64,000 nt of DNA from Mycolicibacterium tokaiense (GCF_010725885.1 NZ_AP022600.1:620001-684000), one strand, 5' to 3'; numbered from the stretch's first letter, positions 44,458 through 53,687 are shown. Notes: generated by a model not told the origin, from the letters alone. Program-made: numbers and translations.

Positions 44458-45792
44458 ATGAGCAGCAGGACAATCGAGGACGCGCACGCGCGGGTGAGTG
44501 CTCAGGTGGACGCGCTGGCCGAAGACATGATCACCACCTTGTCCGAGGTCATCGCGATCCCCAGCGTCAATCCCAAATATCCGGGCCAGGTGTACGACGA
44601 CGTGGTCGGCGCGGAAGGCCGGGTGTCGAGGCTGATGGCCGAGCTCTATGCCGAGGCCGGCGCCGAGGTCGAGTGCTGGGCGGTGGAACCGGGCCGCGAC
44701 AACGCCGTCGGTTCCATCACCGGCCGCGGCGGCGGCCGCTCCCTGATCTTCAACGGCCACGTCGATGTGGTGCCGCCCGGCAACCCCGACCGCTGGACCG
44801 CGGACCCGTTCTCCGGCCGCATCGATGACGATCGGGTCTGGGGTCGCGGTGCCAGCGACATGAAGGCCGGTCTGGTGGCGCAGGCGTTTGCGGCCAAGGC
44901 GATTCGGATGGCCGGGGTGTCCCTGCGGGGCGACCTGATTGTGCAGGCGGTTGTGGGTGAAGAAGTGATGGACCACGAATGCGGCGTGAGCTCGACGTTC
45001 CAGCACGGCTATCGCGCCGAGGCGGCCGTGGTGGCCGAGCCGAGCGGCCCCACCACACTGGCCGTCATCCCCGTCACGCCGGGGCTGCTCTGGTTCTCGG
45101 TCACCGTGCGCGGTAAAGCCACCCACTCCTCGATGCGAGGCCAGACCATCCGGGCCGGCGGTGGTGGAGCGCAGGTCGGCGTGAACGCCATCGACAAGGG
45201 CATGCTGGTGTTCCAGGCGATGGCGCGACTGGAAGACGAGTGGGCCTTCACCAAGAAGCACCCCCTGTTCGCACCTGGTCATTTCACGATCCACCCCGGT
45301 GTGGTCCAAGGCGGCCCGCACGGTGTGCTGGTGCCGTTCGTGCTGTCGGAGTACATGACGATCGAGTACTGCATCTGGTATCCGCCGCAGGACGATCCCG
45401 AGACTGTCAAAGCTGAGGTCGAAGCACAGATCGAGGCCATCGCACGGACGGACGGATGGCTGCGGGAGAACCCGCCGGTGGTGGAGTGGAAGCTCAACTG
45501 GCCGGCCAACGATCCCGGGGAATCCGCGGCCGACATCGTCGCCGCGGTGTCAGCGGCCCACGAACGAGTCGCCGGGAACACCCCGTATCAGGGGCCGGCG
45601 CAGGTTGCCGGCTTCTGCGCGGTAGAGGACTGCAGCTTCTTCACCGCCGCAGGAATTCCCTCCATCAGTTACGGACCGGGTGATCTGCGGGTGGCCCACG
45701 CCGACGATGAGTACTGCCTCATCGATGAGGTCCGGACGGCGGCGCGCACCTATGCGGCGCTGGCGCTCGACTGGTGTGGGATCGTCGAGTGA
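44458..45792 (+). CDS. ArgE/DapE-family (M20) metallo-deacylase
   Basis: A 444-residue dinuclear zinc hydrolase. IFNGHVDVVPPGNP gives the first His/Asp, GRGASDMKAGL the bridging Asp, VVGEEVMDHECG the catalytic and metal Glu pair, and VVAEPSG another ligand. The lid domain follows (VRGKATHSSMRG). AAAGGAG precedes the ATG. Family members cleave N-acyl amino acids, succinyl-diaminopimelate and similar substrates. Second catabolic step of this operon by position. Confidence 0.9.
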   Translation: MSSRTIEDAHARVSAQVDALAEDMITTLSEVIAIPSVNPKYPGQVYDDVVGAEGRVSRLMAELYAEAGAEVECWAVEPGRDNAVGSITGRGGGRSLIFNGHVDVVPPGNPDRWTADPFSGRIDDDRVWGRGASDMKAGLVAQAFAAKAIRMAGVSLRGDLIVQAVVGEEVMDHECGVSSTFQHGYRAEAAVVAEPSGPTTLAVIPVTPGLLWFSVTVRGKATHSSMRGQTIRAGGGGAQVGVNAIDKGMLVFQAMARLEDEWAFTKKHPLFAPGHFTIHPGVVQGGPHGVLVPFVLSEYMTIEYCIWYPPQDDPETVKAEVEAQIEAIARTDGWLRENPPVVEWKLNWPANDPGESAADIVAAVSAAHERVAGNTPYQGPAQVAGFCAVEDCSFFTAAGIPSISYGPGDLRVAHADDEYCLIDEVRTAARTYAALALDWCGIVE

Positions 45793-45823
45793 AACACTCT
45801 GTCACACAAAGGAAGTCAGCATC

Positions 45824-46603
45824 ATGATCACCCTCACCGGAAAGCGCGCCCTGGTCACCGGGGCCTCGTCGGGAATCGGTCGTGCCATCGCCACCACCCT
45901 CGCCGAAGCCGGCGCCCACGTCTGCGTCGCAGATCTCACCGACCAGGCCCGCGAGGGCGGCGAAAGCACCGCGGCCATGATCGAGGCTGCGGGCGGATCG
46001 GCGGAGTTCACGACGATGGATGTCACCGACTCCGCGCACGTGGCCGCGGTGATCGGCGACCTCGACCAGCGCTTGGGCGGTCTGGACATCCTGGTGAACA
46101 ACGCGGGGGTGCTGCGCCAAGGCAGTGTCACCGAGACCGACGATGAGAGCTGGCGTGCCCAGTTCTCCGTGAACGTGGACGGCACCTTTCACTGCACCCG
46201 GGAGATGCTGCGGGCCATGCTGGCCCGTGGCCGTCGCGGCAAGATCGTCAACATCAGCTCGATCAGCGGGTTCCGCGGCAATCCGGGTTTCGCGGCGTAC
46301 TGCGCGAGCAAGGGCGCCATCGTGAACTTCACCCGCCAGGTCGGACTGGATTACGCCGCGCACGGCATCAACGTCAACGCCGTCGCCCCCGGGTTCGTCA
46401 CCACCCAGATGACGGCGTTGTACGACCAGGCAACCCATGACGCCCTTGCGGCGCAGACTCCCCGCGGACGATGGGCCACGGCGCAAGACGTAGCCAATGC
46501 GGCGCTGTTCCTCAGTTCGTCGCTGGCCGATCACATCTGCGGGGAGAACATCCTGGTCGACGGCGGCTGGGCCATCGGAACGCCGGTGACCGTCGACGCC
46601 TGA
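45824..46603 (+). CDS. SDR-family oxidoreductase
   Basis: A 259-residue classical SDR. ALVTGASSGIGRAIA, VADLTD (NAD-type), ILVNNAGVL, NISSISGFRG and AYCASKGA cover cofactor and catalytic motifs. It ends ILVDGGWAIG. ATG 45824 follows AAAGGAAG, and is preferred over the open frame to 45680 that overlaps the deacylase. Last gene of the operon, 31 bp after the deacylase. Confidence 0.9.
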   Translation: MITLTGKRALVTGASSGIGRAIATTLAEAGAHVCVADLTDQAREGGESTAAMIEAAGGSAEFTTMDVTDSAHVAAVIGDLDQRLGGLDILVNNAGVLRQGSVTETDDESWRAQFSVNVDGTFHCTREMLRAMLARGRRGKIVNISSISGFRGNPGFAAYCASKGAIVNFTRQVGLDYAAHGINVNAVAPGFVTTQMTALYDQATHDALAAQTPRGRWATAQDVANAALFLSSSLADHICGENILVDGGWAIGTPVTVDA

Positions 46604-46607
46604 CGAG

Positions 46608-47600
46608 TCAGGTGGCGGGCCGCGCGTCGGCCGGCGGCACGATTCCCTCGGCCACGGCCTTACTGGCGGCGGCCACTCGGGTGGCGCAGCCCAGCTTGGC
46701 CAGGATGTGCTCGACGTGGGTGGCCACCGTCCGTGGGCTCAGGGTCAGTGCACCGCCGATCTCCGGGTTGGCCAGGCCCCGGGCCAGCAGGGTCAGCACC
46801 TCTACCTCGCGCGGTGAAAGCCGGTACGGGGCAGCGGATTCCCTGATCGTGACCAGACAGCCGGCCGCCAACAGGGTGGTGCGGACCTCATGGCAGTTGC
46901 CTTGCGGGGACACCCAGGTGAAGCGGCCGGGCATCCGCGTTCGACCGGCAAGCTCGTGCACCAGCGGTGAGCCGTCGCCCAGCCACCGATCGCGGGGGAC
47001 ATCGGGCAGTGCCACCAGGTGTCCGTCGCTGGTCAGCAGCACCGCCTCGTCGGCGTCCTGCACGGCGTCGGTCCAGCTCTGGGCCTCGACGGGGCGCATG
47101 GCGTCCATCAGCGGGGCGATCACCCGTTTCAGGGTGATCAGCAACTCGACAGCGGTATCGCTGATCGGCAGCGGAGAGTCGGAGCTGACGTGCAAGGCGC
47201 CGGTGTAGCGCCCGTCCCTGGTGAACAGGCAGCTGGTCGCGCCTTCGCGGAAACCGCCCGGGATGAAGATCTCGTGCGCGCTGAACATCCCCTGGTAGTT
47301 GGGAATGTCGCACCAGCGCAGCGGGGTGGGATTACGGAAACGCATGGTGAGGAACGCGGGATCCGTGGTGGCAAAGCCGGTGTTCAGGTAGTCCAGGACC
47401 GGCGTCGGATACCCCCGCTCGGCCACGGTGACGTGTCGGCCATCGCTCGGGTCCAGGGTCGACAACGCGGCCGCTTCGAGGGGGATGTGTTCGGCCAGCC
47501 GGTCGAGAACCGCGGCAGCGCGCGCCGGGACGGGTGCTGGGTCGGCGCAGATGCTCGCGATGTCTGCCACCAGGTCGAGTGGCGATGGACGCACATTCAT
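46608..47600 (-). CDS. LuxR-type transcriptional regulator
   Basis: A 330-residue regulator. The N-terminal ~200 residues look like a sensory domain (GAF-like arrangement, no identified ligand). The C-terminus is a GerE/LuxR HTH: LSPREVEVLTLLARGLANPEIGGALTLSPRTVATHV over residues ~265-300. It is convergent with the symporter-deacylase-SDR operon, four bases from its end. Control of that operon is likely but unproven. Confidence 0.86.
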   Translation of the reverse strand: MNVRPSPLDLVADIASICADPAPVPARAAAVLDRLAEHIPLEAAALSTLDPSDGRHVTVAERGYPTPVLDYLNTGFATTDPAFLTMRFRNPTPLRWCDIPNYQGMFSAHEIFIPGGFREGATSCLFTRDGRYTGALHVSSDSPLPISDTAVELLITLKRVIAPLMDAMRPVEAQSWTDAVQDADEAVLLTSDGHLVALPDVPRDRWLGDGSPLVHELAGRTRMPGRFTWVSPQGNCHEVRTTLLAAGCLVTIRESAAPYRLSPREVEVLTLLARGLANPEIGGALTLSPRTVATHVEHILAKLGCATRVAAASKAVAEGIVPPADARPAT

Positions 47601-47769
47601 CCGGCCCCCAGGGGATCACTCGCGATAACCGGTCAAGGGTATCGCTTGTGCTTGGATGTGGCACGGAGTCGGGGTCGCTTTCATCCGCCGCGGATCGGAG
47701 GCTGCACGAGATGACCATGTTCGCACGCGCGTTTGATGCCGCATGTGCGGGCTGAGTCCAAGAACTCCC

Positions 47770-47812
47770 GTGCCCCCAGTCGGACTCGAACCGACACTGT
47801 GCGGATTTTAAG
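47770..47812 (-). repeat. tRNA-Leu 3'-half fragment, outer attachment site of tandem elements
   Basis: On the minus strand these 43 bases read from the anticodon loop (CTTAAAA) through a paired T arm (GTCGG/CCGAC) to GGGGGCAC. The 5' half of a tRNA is absent. The 43 bases match 52964-53006 except at two positions. They line up with the intact tRNA-Leu at 55982-56024, which has a different but also paired T stem (CCGGG/CCCGG). This is the outer junction expected from integration into a tRNA 3' end. The gene-free interval 47601-48003 otherwise shows nothing clear. Confidence 0.78.
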
Positions 47813-48003
47813 AACGAGTTCACGGCAATCCGCCACCAGGCGAAATGGGCCGTCCCGATCGGCAACCCTGTTCCTGCGGAGACGATCTGGGCCGGTATCG
47901 GGTCGGCGCAGGACGCCGTTGAACCGACGTCGATTCGGCCTGGATCGCCCCTGGTCGCCGGGGTAACGGCGGGGCAGGGACTATTTGCTAATATTCTCGT
48001 CGC

Positions 48004-49470
48004 CTACCGACGATCATCGAGGTGCGTCCTAAGGAACGTCACGACTGGAGCCAGCTCCTCTTCGTCTTGACTGGTCGCGTATACCCGGCACGCCTCAGTC
48101 CCAACGTAAGCCTCATCCAACATCAAGAGGTTTGCAATCGCTCCGAGATAGTCATGGTGGTCTGTGACGGAACTTAGAGCCTCAGGCACGGAAATGGAGT
48201 ACGGCTCGTTTGCAAAATGCGCCTGCACCGCAGGGTCATTGAAGACGACTTTCTCCGGCGGATCGTCACCCGGCAGAAGCTGAACAAAACTCCCAGCAGG
48301 CTCCATATCACCATCCCGCAGCCCAACCGCTCTCAAGCCGGCCGACCGCAACAGATCGACCGCCACCGGAATGTCCTGAGAAGCCCCCACTGGTAACACT
48401 TTTGAGCCAGCGAGGAGGTGATTGTCGCAACGTCGCATGATCTCGATCGTCATGTGGCGAGCAAACGAATCTTCTACACAGACGACGGCTTTGCGCTTAT
48501 CTGCCGTGCCGTGCAAGTACGAGTCGATCTGGTAAGTGCTCAAACCGGGAGCCGCAGTGATTGAACCGTCTGGGCGCCGTTGCAGGTAGACGACAGAGTC
48601 GCGTCCCAGTTCCGACAGAATCGCAGAGCTGTGCGTGGTTATCACAATCTGGTGCCCGCGCCGAAAAGCCACCTCGACCAGATACCGTGCGAGTCGACGC
48701 TGAGCATCGCCGTGCAGCGACGTTTCCGGCTCCTCCAATACAAACAGGCTCTGGGCCGGAGCGGACTCCATCGTGTTAACCATGTAGACAACACGCCCCT
48801 CACCGAAGCCCATGTGATTTTCTGAGTAGCGTCGGCCGTTCCTCGTTGCCATTGCCAACTCCGCCCGTCGGGCACTGTGCTTAACCTCGGTGAAGTTGAG
48901 ATCGTCATAGGGGAGCGCGAGAATCGTAGCGACATTCGCTGCGGCATCCGCGGAAAGCGGACGCGTTTCTCCGAGTTCGAGCGCACTCCCACGGTAGAAA
49001 GACAGGTCACGCCGCTCAACCTTCGGGATGAACTGAGTAAAGCCAATGTAGTAGCAGGACCGTTCAGGCTGCCGCTTGTATCCCGACCATTCCTTAGCCT
49101 GTCGGCTCACTGTGACGCGCTGCGGGTCTGCGCCCTTCTCGACGCAGTAGGTGTAGATGACTTGCGCATCCGATGTAAAGGGCTCTGGGTCTGCAGCCGA
49201 TACCGGGAAGAAGTCCTTGACGTAATACCGCGAGAGTGCGGCTGTCACCGCCTTCCGATAGCCGCAGGTTAGGAGTTGCGCGATGGTGCTCTTCCCGGTG
49301 CCATTCATGCCGGAAAAGGCGGTCACGGGTGATTCGAAAGTCAGCGAGAGGTCCGCGACTCCCCTGAAACCGCGAATATCGAGCGACTGCACGATGGGGC
49401 CAAAGTTCGGATAGCGGTGATTCGGCCGAAATTTCGCAGCGAGCCGCCGAACATTGTCATCATGACTCAC
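48004..49470 (-). CDS. OLD-family ATP-dependent nuclease (AAA ATPase + TOPRIM)
   Basis: A 488-residue protein. The ABC-type ATPase has Walker A GMNGTGKST near residue 40, LFVLEEPETSLHG as Walker B/signature region near 230, and an ITTHSS H-loop near 265. A TOPRIM-like domain follows: CVEDSFARHM with Glu and GLRDGDMEP with a DxD. OLD proteins cleave DNA and several act in phage defence (Old of P2, Gabija GajA). GTG 49470 is chosen; TTG 49545, overlapping the integrase stop by four bases, would add 25 unconvincing residues. No helicase partner lies beside it. Confidence 0.8.
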   Translation of the reverse strand: MSHDDNVRRLAAKFRPNHRYPNFGPIVQSLDIRGFRGVADLSLTFESPVTAFSGMNGTGKSTIAQLLTCGYRKAVTAALSRYYVKDFFPVSAADPEPFTSDAQVIYTYCVEKGADPQRVTVSRQAKEWSGYKRQPERSCYYIGFTQFIPKVERRDLSFYRGSALELGETRPLSADAAANVATILALPYDDLNFTEVKHSARRAELAMATRNGRRYSENHMGFGEGRVVYMVNTMESAPAQSLFVLEEPETSLHGDAQRRLARYLVEVAFRRGHQIVITTHSSAILSELGRDSVVYLQRRPDGSITAAPGLSTYQIDSYLHGTADKRKAVVCVEDSFARHMTIEIMRRCDNHLLAGSKVLPVGASQDIPVAVDLLRSAGLRAVGLRDGDMEPAGSFVQLLPGDDPPEKVVFNDPAVQAHFANEPYSISVPEALSSVTDHHDYLGAIANLLMLDEAYVGTEACRVYATSQDEEELAPVVTFLRTHLDDRR

Positions 49471-49541
49471 TCGCCCACACCTTTCAGCAGCACCGAGCCA
49501 TTCATTTGCCGCGGTCGTGCACGCTACCAGGAGAGCGAGGA

Positions 49542-51032
49542 TCAACTGAACAATTTCACAACGTTGTTCGGTAGCGCGTCGGACGGCTTCGTTTTCGTTT
49601 TGGCGGGCGGTTCGGGCAGCGTGTTGAGCGCACCGCCCTCGTCTTCAGGGATGTAGTCGCCGTAGACGTCCAGCGTCAGGGTGTATGTGCTGTGCCCGAG
49701 CCACTTTGACACCTGCATGAAATGTGTTCCGGCACTGAGCTGCAACACCGCGAACGTGTGACGTAGGTCGTGCAACCGCACGCCGCACGGGGCCGGAATC
49801 TGTTCACCGCGTGGGCCGGTGGCGGCAGGGCGGCTCGCTGGAAGCCCAATAGCCTCTAAGGCGGGCTTCAGGATCGTGTTGTAGAACGTGCCCATTGCCA
49901 GCGGCTGAGACCAGTCCAGTGGGACTGCGTAGCGGTGTCCTTCGGCCCGGTACCCGCCACCGTTCTTGCGGCTTGGCCAAAGCGGGGCGCTCGGCTCGTC
50001 GGGCCGGCCATGCGCGGGAACGATCCCAGTGCCCGCGACGTACGTGCGCATCCTCTCCGCGAGCCACGGCGGCAGCGGCACCGACCGCCGAGAACGCTTC
50101 GACTTCGGGTTGCCGGTGATCCACACACCGCCTCGGCGTTCCTTAGTGCGGCGCACCTGCACCGAACACCTCACTGCCGGCTCCCCTGCGCCGCCGGGAC
50201 ATGTGGGGCCGCTGCTGAAGACGAGATCCTGCACCTCCAACCCCGCCACCTCAGACGCGCGTAGACCCGTGTATGCCATGAACTCCACCATCAATCCGTA
50301 GATCGCGTACGCCGGAAGCGCGGACCGATGTAGTCGGCCGGAGTGACACCGGAGACTGCCGCGCTCAGCGCTCCCACCTGTACAGCGGTGAGCGGGTGAT
50401 GTTCAAATCCGGACCTATCGCCGGTGGCGCGGCTAGCGGAGTAGTCCACGCGGTCGCACGGGTTAGAGATGATCGCGCCGTGGCGGAGTGCGTACTTCAT
50501 GACCCGGTTGAAAGTGACCCACGCGTGCTTGACGGTCGCCGGGGCGAGGGTATCGCCGTCACCTTGTTTGGAGCGCTGCCTAACCAGCCCCGCCAGGTAG
50601 TCCTCGGCATCGCGCGGGGTGATCGATGCAATAGCCCTGGCGCCGAACCGCTCCAACACATACCGCTGCAGCAGGGCCTCGTTGTCTTCGAGGGTGGACT
50701 TCTTCAGCTTCCCGCTCGCACCTTCACCGCCTGCGCATCCAGCCATCCCCGTGCGTAGTGCCCGAACGGCAATTCGCCTGCCTTGCGCTGTTCGGCGAGA
50801 GTGCTGGTGCCGGTCGTGTGCTTTGCGGCGTTCAGCTCCGCTACCCGCGCCTCCGCAGCCTCACGCGTCGGGTGCGACTCCTGGCGAGCGCGCATCTTCT
50901 TCGGTCCATCGGGATAGGCCGGGATCGGCAGCCGAACCTGTCGCGGGCTGGCTCCCGCTACACCACCTCGTATCGCTTGACCGGTTTGCCCTTGCGGCGG
51001 GTGGAGGTCTCATGCGCGCGTATGTAGGCCAT
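49542..51032 (-). pseudogene. Tyrosine-recombinase integrase, inactivated by a stop and frameshifts
   Basis: An intact relative would be about 490 residues. The N-terminus begins MAYIRAHETSTRRKGKPVKR at 51032, then hits TAG where homologous phage integrases have Trp. It continues after a frame change at KKMRARQESHPTREAAEARV (to 50704), changes frame again at GKLKKSTLEDNEALLQRYV (to ~50300), and again into the catalytic domain 50294-49542. The last part keeps the whole active site: TGLRASEV (Arg), HDLRHTFA (His-x-x-Arg), LGHST (His) and DVYGDY (Tyr). One stop and three frame changes make an error unlikely as the only cause. The start overlaps the upstream small gene by one base. Confidence 0.8.
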
Positions 51033-51322
51033 CAGAAACCGTCCTCTGCAATTGCGGCGCGCTGCTCGGGGGTGAGCTGGCTGGGGTGCTGCTTGGCAAG
51101 CGACTCCATGTATCGGCGTAGTTGTCTATTGCGAGGTTCCAGCACCGGCTCTGCGTGAAGGTCACGCGTCGCCGCCGCGAAGATCCGGTACTCCCGCGCG
51201 ACCGCTGCCTTGTCGCTGGCATCGCGTTCCCGGTCCAGTTGTGCGCAGAGGCGGTTTGCCTCGCGGTTGCGGGGATTGGTCGTATACCTGCGGTCCGCAC
51301 CCTTGTCGTAGTCGGCACTCAT
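51032..51322 (-). CDS. Small integrase-leader protein (hypothetical)
   Basis: A 96-residue charged, helical protein (MSADYDKGADRRYTTNPRN... PEQRAAIAEDGF at the end). It overlaps the HTH gene upstream by four bases (ATGA) and the integrase start by one base, with GAGGAGG upstream. Such genes next to integrases in mycobacterial elements are of unknown role, possibly excision factors. Start 51322 is preferred over the longer frame to 51511. Confidence 0.55.
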   Translation of the reverse strand: MSADYDKGADRRYTTNPRNREANRLCAQLDRERDASDKAAVAREYRIFAAATRDLHAEPVLEPRNRQLRRYMESLAKQHPSQLTPEQRAAIAEDGF

Positions 51323-51525
51323 CGCGCGCTCACCTCCTCGGGAACCGCTGCAGCGGTCGCAGACTGGTAGATCCTGCGGGCGGTGGACGGCTGCCAGGTG
51401 GACCGCCCAGTCGGCGAGAGGATGCCTTCGGTCTCCAACTGTTTGGCAATAGCCCCGAAGCTCATGCCGGTGTAGTGGCTGGCACGTGCGACTACCCATA
51501 AGCATCGCCATCCAGCCGATGACAC
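51319..51525 (-). CDS. Short HTH protein (recombinase-HTH-like, possible excisionase/repressor)
   Basis: A 68-residue protein with GTG start. GMSFGAIAKQLETEGILSPTGRSTWQPSTARRIY resembles the helix-turn-helix seen at the end of serine recombinases (residues ~20-55), without any catalytic domain. First gene of the overlapping trio with the small protein and the integrase. A DNA-binding role in element excision or control is inferred. Confidence 0.55.
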   Translation of the reverse strand: MSSAGWRCLWVVARASHYTGMSFGAIAKQLETEGILSPTGRSTWQPSTARRIYQSATAAAVPEEVSAR

Positions 51526-51576
51526 GTCTACTTCCGCCCCTGTCTACGGGGCCTGGCCGGGGACATCCCCTGTCGC

Positions 51577-52803
51577 CTAGAGCCCAGTGCGGTACTCGTA
51601 TGCGAGAGGCGACAGATCAGCCTCGTCGATAGACCAAGGCATCCACAGTTGGAGTTCACCACCAGATGCGGTGGGCTCTTCTGCCTCGCGGTCGAGGCGA
51701 ATGCTGTGCACGACGGCAAGGGCGTTGGCTGGATGTTGTCCTCGATGCAGTGAGACCTCGTTCCGGGTCAGGATCACCGATGCACCACTCGTAGTGGTGC
51801 CCTTTACCTCAACCATCACGATGGCGTCGCCCTTGGTCGCCCAAACGTCATAAGATTCGGTGGCCCCGACATCCTCGGTGGAGTATCCGAGTTCAATCTC
51901 GAAGTGCTCACGCACAACCTGGACTGCCCGTACTTCGATGGCCTTGTTCTGGGCAGCGGTCAACAGCCGCCCAAAGCGCTTTCTGCGTGGATTGGCTAGT
52001 TCCTCAATCGCGCCCTGTACATCAGCGATTGGGTCCTCGCGGGAACCCGTAAACGGTGCGGTATCCATGAATCCCAACCGCTCCAACAGCGGCAGATAGG
52101 CGCGTTCGCTGCCAATCTTTGTGGCAACAACGTCTATCAACGCTTCAACGAAGCTCGACCTGTCGAGCGACTTGATGTACCGCGCAAACTCCTCCGATAG
52201 TCCAGCCGACAAGTTCAAGGACTTGACTTGAGCATCCGTGACCTTCTCCGGTGGATTCGGCGTCTCTAAGTCCCAGAGCCAGTCCCCCACCGCTGTTCGC
52301 GGTGCCGAAGCGAGAGCGATCCAGGGCATCACCAGATCGGGAGCCGTTGTTGCGACGGCGAAGGGCGCGAGAAGTTGTGCCAACTCCTCGCGAGCATCTT
52401 TGAAGGGGACCATCCGCGGCCCTCCGCCTAACACCCGACTGATCGCCCAGAGAAGAACAACGTACTGATACGGCGCGGGTCTGCCGTGGGTGCGATCGAC
52501 GCGCAGCTTCGTCATCACGTAGAGAAAGCCGTAGTCGACGTGGAAGCCTAGGCGGCGGAGCACAGGTTCGGCTCCCCGGTAGCCGCCCGTGAAGTCAGCG
52601 CTCGTTAGGTAGTCACCCGTCACCAGTCCGTGCGCAATACCGACCACCGGTTTCGAGTCGAAGAACTTGCCCTTGTAGACGAGGCGGTAGCTCCGCGCCT
52701 CACCGAAGTGAAGCTCTTCTAGCAGCCGTGGCCCCTCGGCCGGATCACCGAGGAGCGCGATCGCACCGAGTACATGTTCCGAACGGATATCCGCGAACGC
52801 CAT
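51577..52803 (-). CDS. ScoMcrA-like N-terminal domain + DUF3883 nuclease, putative restriction protein
   Basis: A 408-residue protein. The N-terminus (residues ~1-60, including SYRLVYKGKFFDSKPVVGIAHG) resembles the head domain of ScoMcrA-type enzymes, which cut modified or phosphorothioated DNA. Residues ~300-385 look like DUF3883, a PD-(D/E)xK-type fold: SYDVWATKGDAIVMVEVKG contains the expected Asp and ExK. No HNH or SRA motif is seen. Start ATG 52803 (MAFADIRS) is the natural domain start; the frame extends to 52845. In an element with an OLD nuclease this is most likely a defence gene. Confidence 0.65.
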   Translation of the reverse strand: MAFADIRSEHVLGAIALLGDPAEGPRLLEELHFGEARSYRLVYKGKFFDSKPVVGIAHGLVTGDYLTSADFTGGYRGAEPVLRRLGFHVDYGFLYVMTKLRVDRTHGRPAPYQYVVLLWAISRVLGGGPRMVPFKDAREELAQLLAPFAVATTAPDLVMPWIALASAPRTAVGDWLWDLETPNPPEKVTDAQVKSLNLSAGLSEEFARYIKSLDRSSFVEALIDVVATKIGSERAYLPLLERLGFMDTAPFTGSREDPIADVQGAIEELANPRRKRFGRLLTAAQNKAIEVRAVQVVREHFEIELGYSTEDVGATESYDVWATKGDAIVMVEVKGTTTSGASVILTRNEVSLHRGQHPANALAVVHSIRLDREAEEPTASGGELQLWMPWSIDEADLSPLAYEYRTGL

Positions 52804-53117
52804 ACGGCCATCGTAGGAACCTGGGCCGACACCCTTTCGCCCCAAGCACCCGAGTTAGCTAGGCGAACGCCTGTTCCGCTCGGACGCCGGGGCAACGCCG
52901 GGGTGAACGTGGGCATTTAGCCCAGGTAGGTAGTGAAAATATCGATCTATCAGGTCTTTCTCGGTGCCCCCAGTCGGACTCGAACCGACACTTGGCGGAT
53001 TTTAAGTAAGCGCAGTCAACAGTGGTCGAGTTTGACCCGTTGTGCCGCAACAGCTTTCGCTAACAGCGGTGGCGAGCTGGCCCCGAGATGGAACACTTTG
53101 GGAACACTTTTCGCCTC
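52804..53117. promoter_or_regulatory. Junction region between the two elements
   Basis: These 314 bases hold no gene. They contain the inner tRNA 3'-half repeat (52964-53006) and the 11-bp-spaced repeats TGGAACA (53089-53095) and GGGAACA (53100-53106). A short duplication CGCCGGGG lies near 52890. The composition fits an attachment region with integrase arm sites. Confidence 0.5.
52964..53006 (-). repeat. tRNA-Leu 3'-half fragment, inner attachment site
   Basis: The second 43-bp copy of the tRNA 3' half (anticodon loop to GGGGGCAC, T stem GTCGG/CCGAC). It differs from the outer copy at two positions in the variable region. Upstream sequence on the minus strand (CTTAC before the loop) does not form an anticodon stem, so it is not a full tRNA. 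It marks the boundary between the two tandem elements. Confidence 0.78.
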
Positions 53118-53687
53118 TCATTTCATGACAACTTGGCTAGGCAGGGCCGGCTGGGACTGATTCGCATCTAGCGCCTTAAACAGCTTCTGCTGCTTCCGCG
53201 TGCCGAGCGGCTTCTTCTCGATGGTCGTGATGCCGTCCACGATGCAGTTCGTATCGTTATAGACCCGCTTAAGCTGTGCGAGCAGTCGCGCGCGCCCATC
53301 AGCGTCTCCATCCACGAAGATGTGATCGGACCCTGGCGGCTGGAGCACGTTATTCCACTCGACTACCGCTGCCTGCACGGTGGCGATGTATGCGGCGATC
53401 TGCTCGGGCGTCGGGGCGATGTAGTCGTTCACATGAGGTCGGAGCATCTCCATCAAGTTTTCCAGCTGCTCTTTCCCGCCCTGCGAGGGCATCTGATTCG
53501 CTTCTAGCTGCTGAACCGCGACGCGGAAGTGGTGCTGGTTCACCAAACGCAGCGTCTTCTTGAGATTGGTCTGTAGCTGTGTCTGGCGTTCATGAACCGG
53601 CTTGTAGCGGAGAAGCCAGTAGTTACGGATACCGAGAGCCAGACCACCGAGGCCGGAAGCAGTTGCGATGACGGTGAAAATCCACAT
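53118..53687 (-). CDS. Unknown protein with N-terminal membrane anchor
   Basis: 189 residues. Residues 1-22 (MWIFTVIATASGLGGLALGIRN) form a membrane anchor, followed by a charged, mostly helical cytoplasmic domain. It ends with a basic segment (KKPLGTRKQQKLFKAL). I do not recognise a family and see no catalytic motif. It lies 34 bp downstream of a second anchored protein on the same strand, so they are probably co-expressed. Confidence 0.65.
   Translation of the reverse strand: MWIFTVIATASGLGGLALGIRNYWLLRYKPVHERQTQLQTNLKKTLRLVNQHHFRVAVQQLEANQMPSQGGKEQLENLMEMLRPHVNDYIAPTPEQIAAYIATVQAAVVEWNNVLQPPGSDHIFVDGDADGRARLLAQLKRVYNDTNCIVDGITTIEKKPLGTRKQQKLFKALDANQSQPALPSQVVMK

Larger units (their letters stand above)
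47770..53006. mobile_element. Integrated element 1 (decayed integrase, OLD nuclease, putative restriction nuclease)
   Basis: Bounded by two near-identical tRNA 3'-half repeats. Contents: OLD-family ATPase/nuclease, tyrosine integrase with several inactivating changes, two short overlapping genes typical of integrase leaders, and an ScoMcrA-like/DUF3883 protein, all on the minus strand. The integrase is next to neither repeat but lies in the same block. No replication, capsid or conjugation genes are seen. Because the integrase is broken, the element is probably fixed unless helped in trans. Confidence 0.7.

Noticed and set aside
47770..53006. Two further tRNA genes at 47770 and 52964
   Set aside because: Only the 3' halves are present; the sequence before the anticodon loop does not pair to form an anticodon stem and there is no 5' acceptor or D arm.
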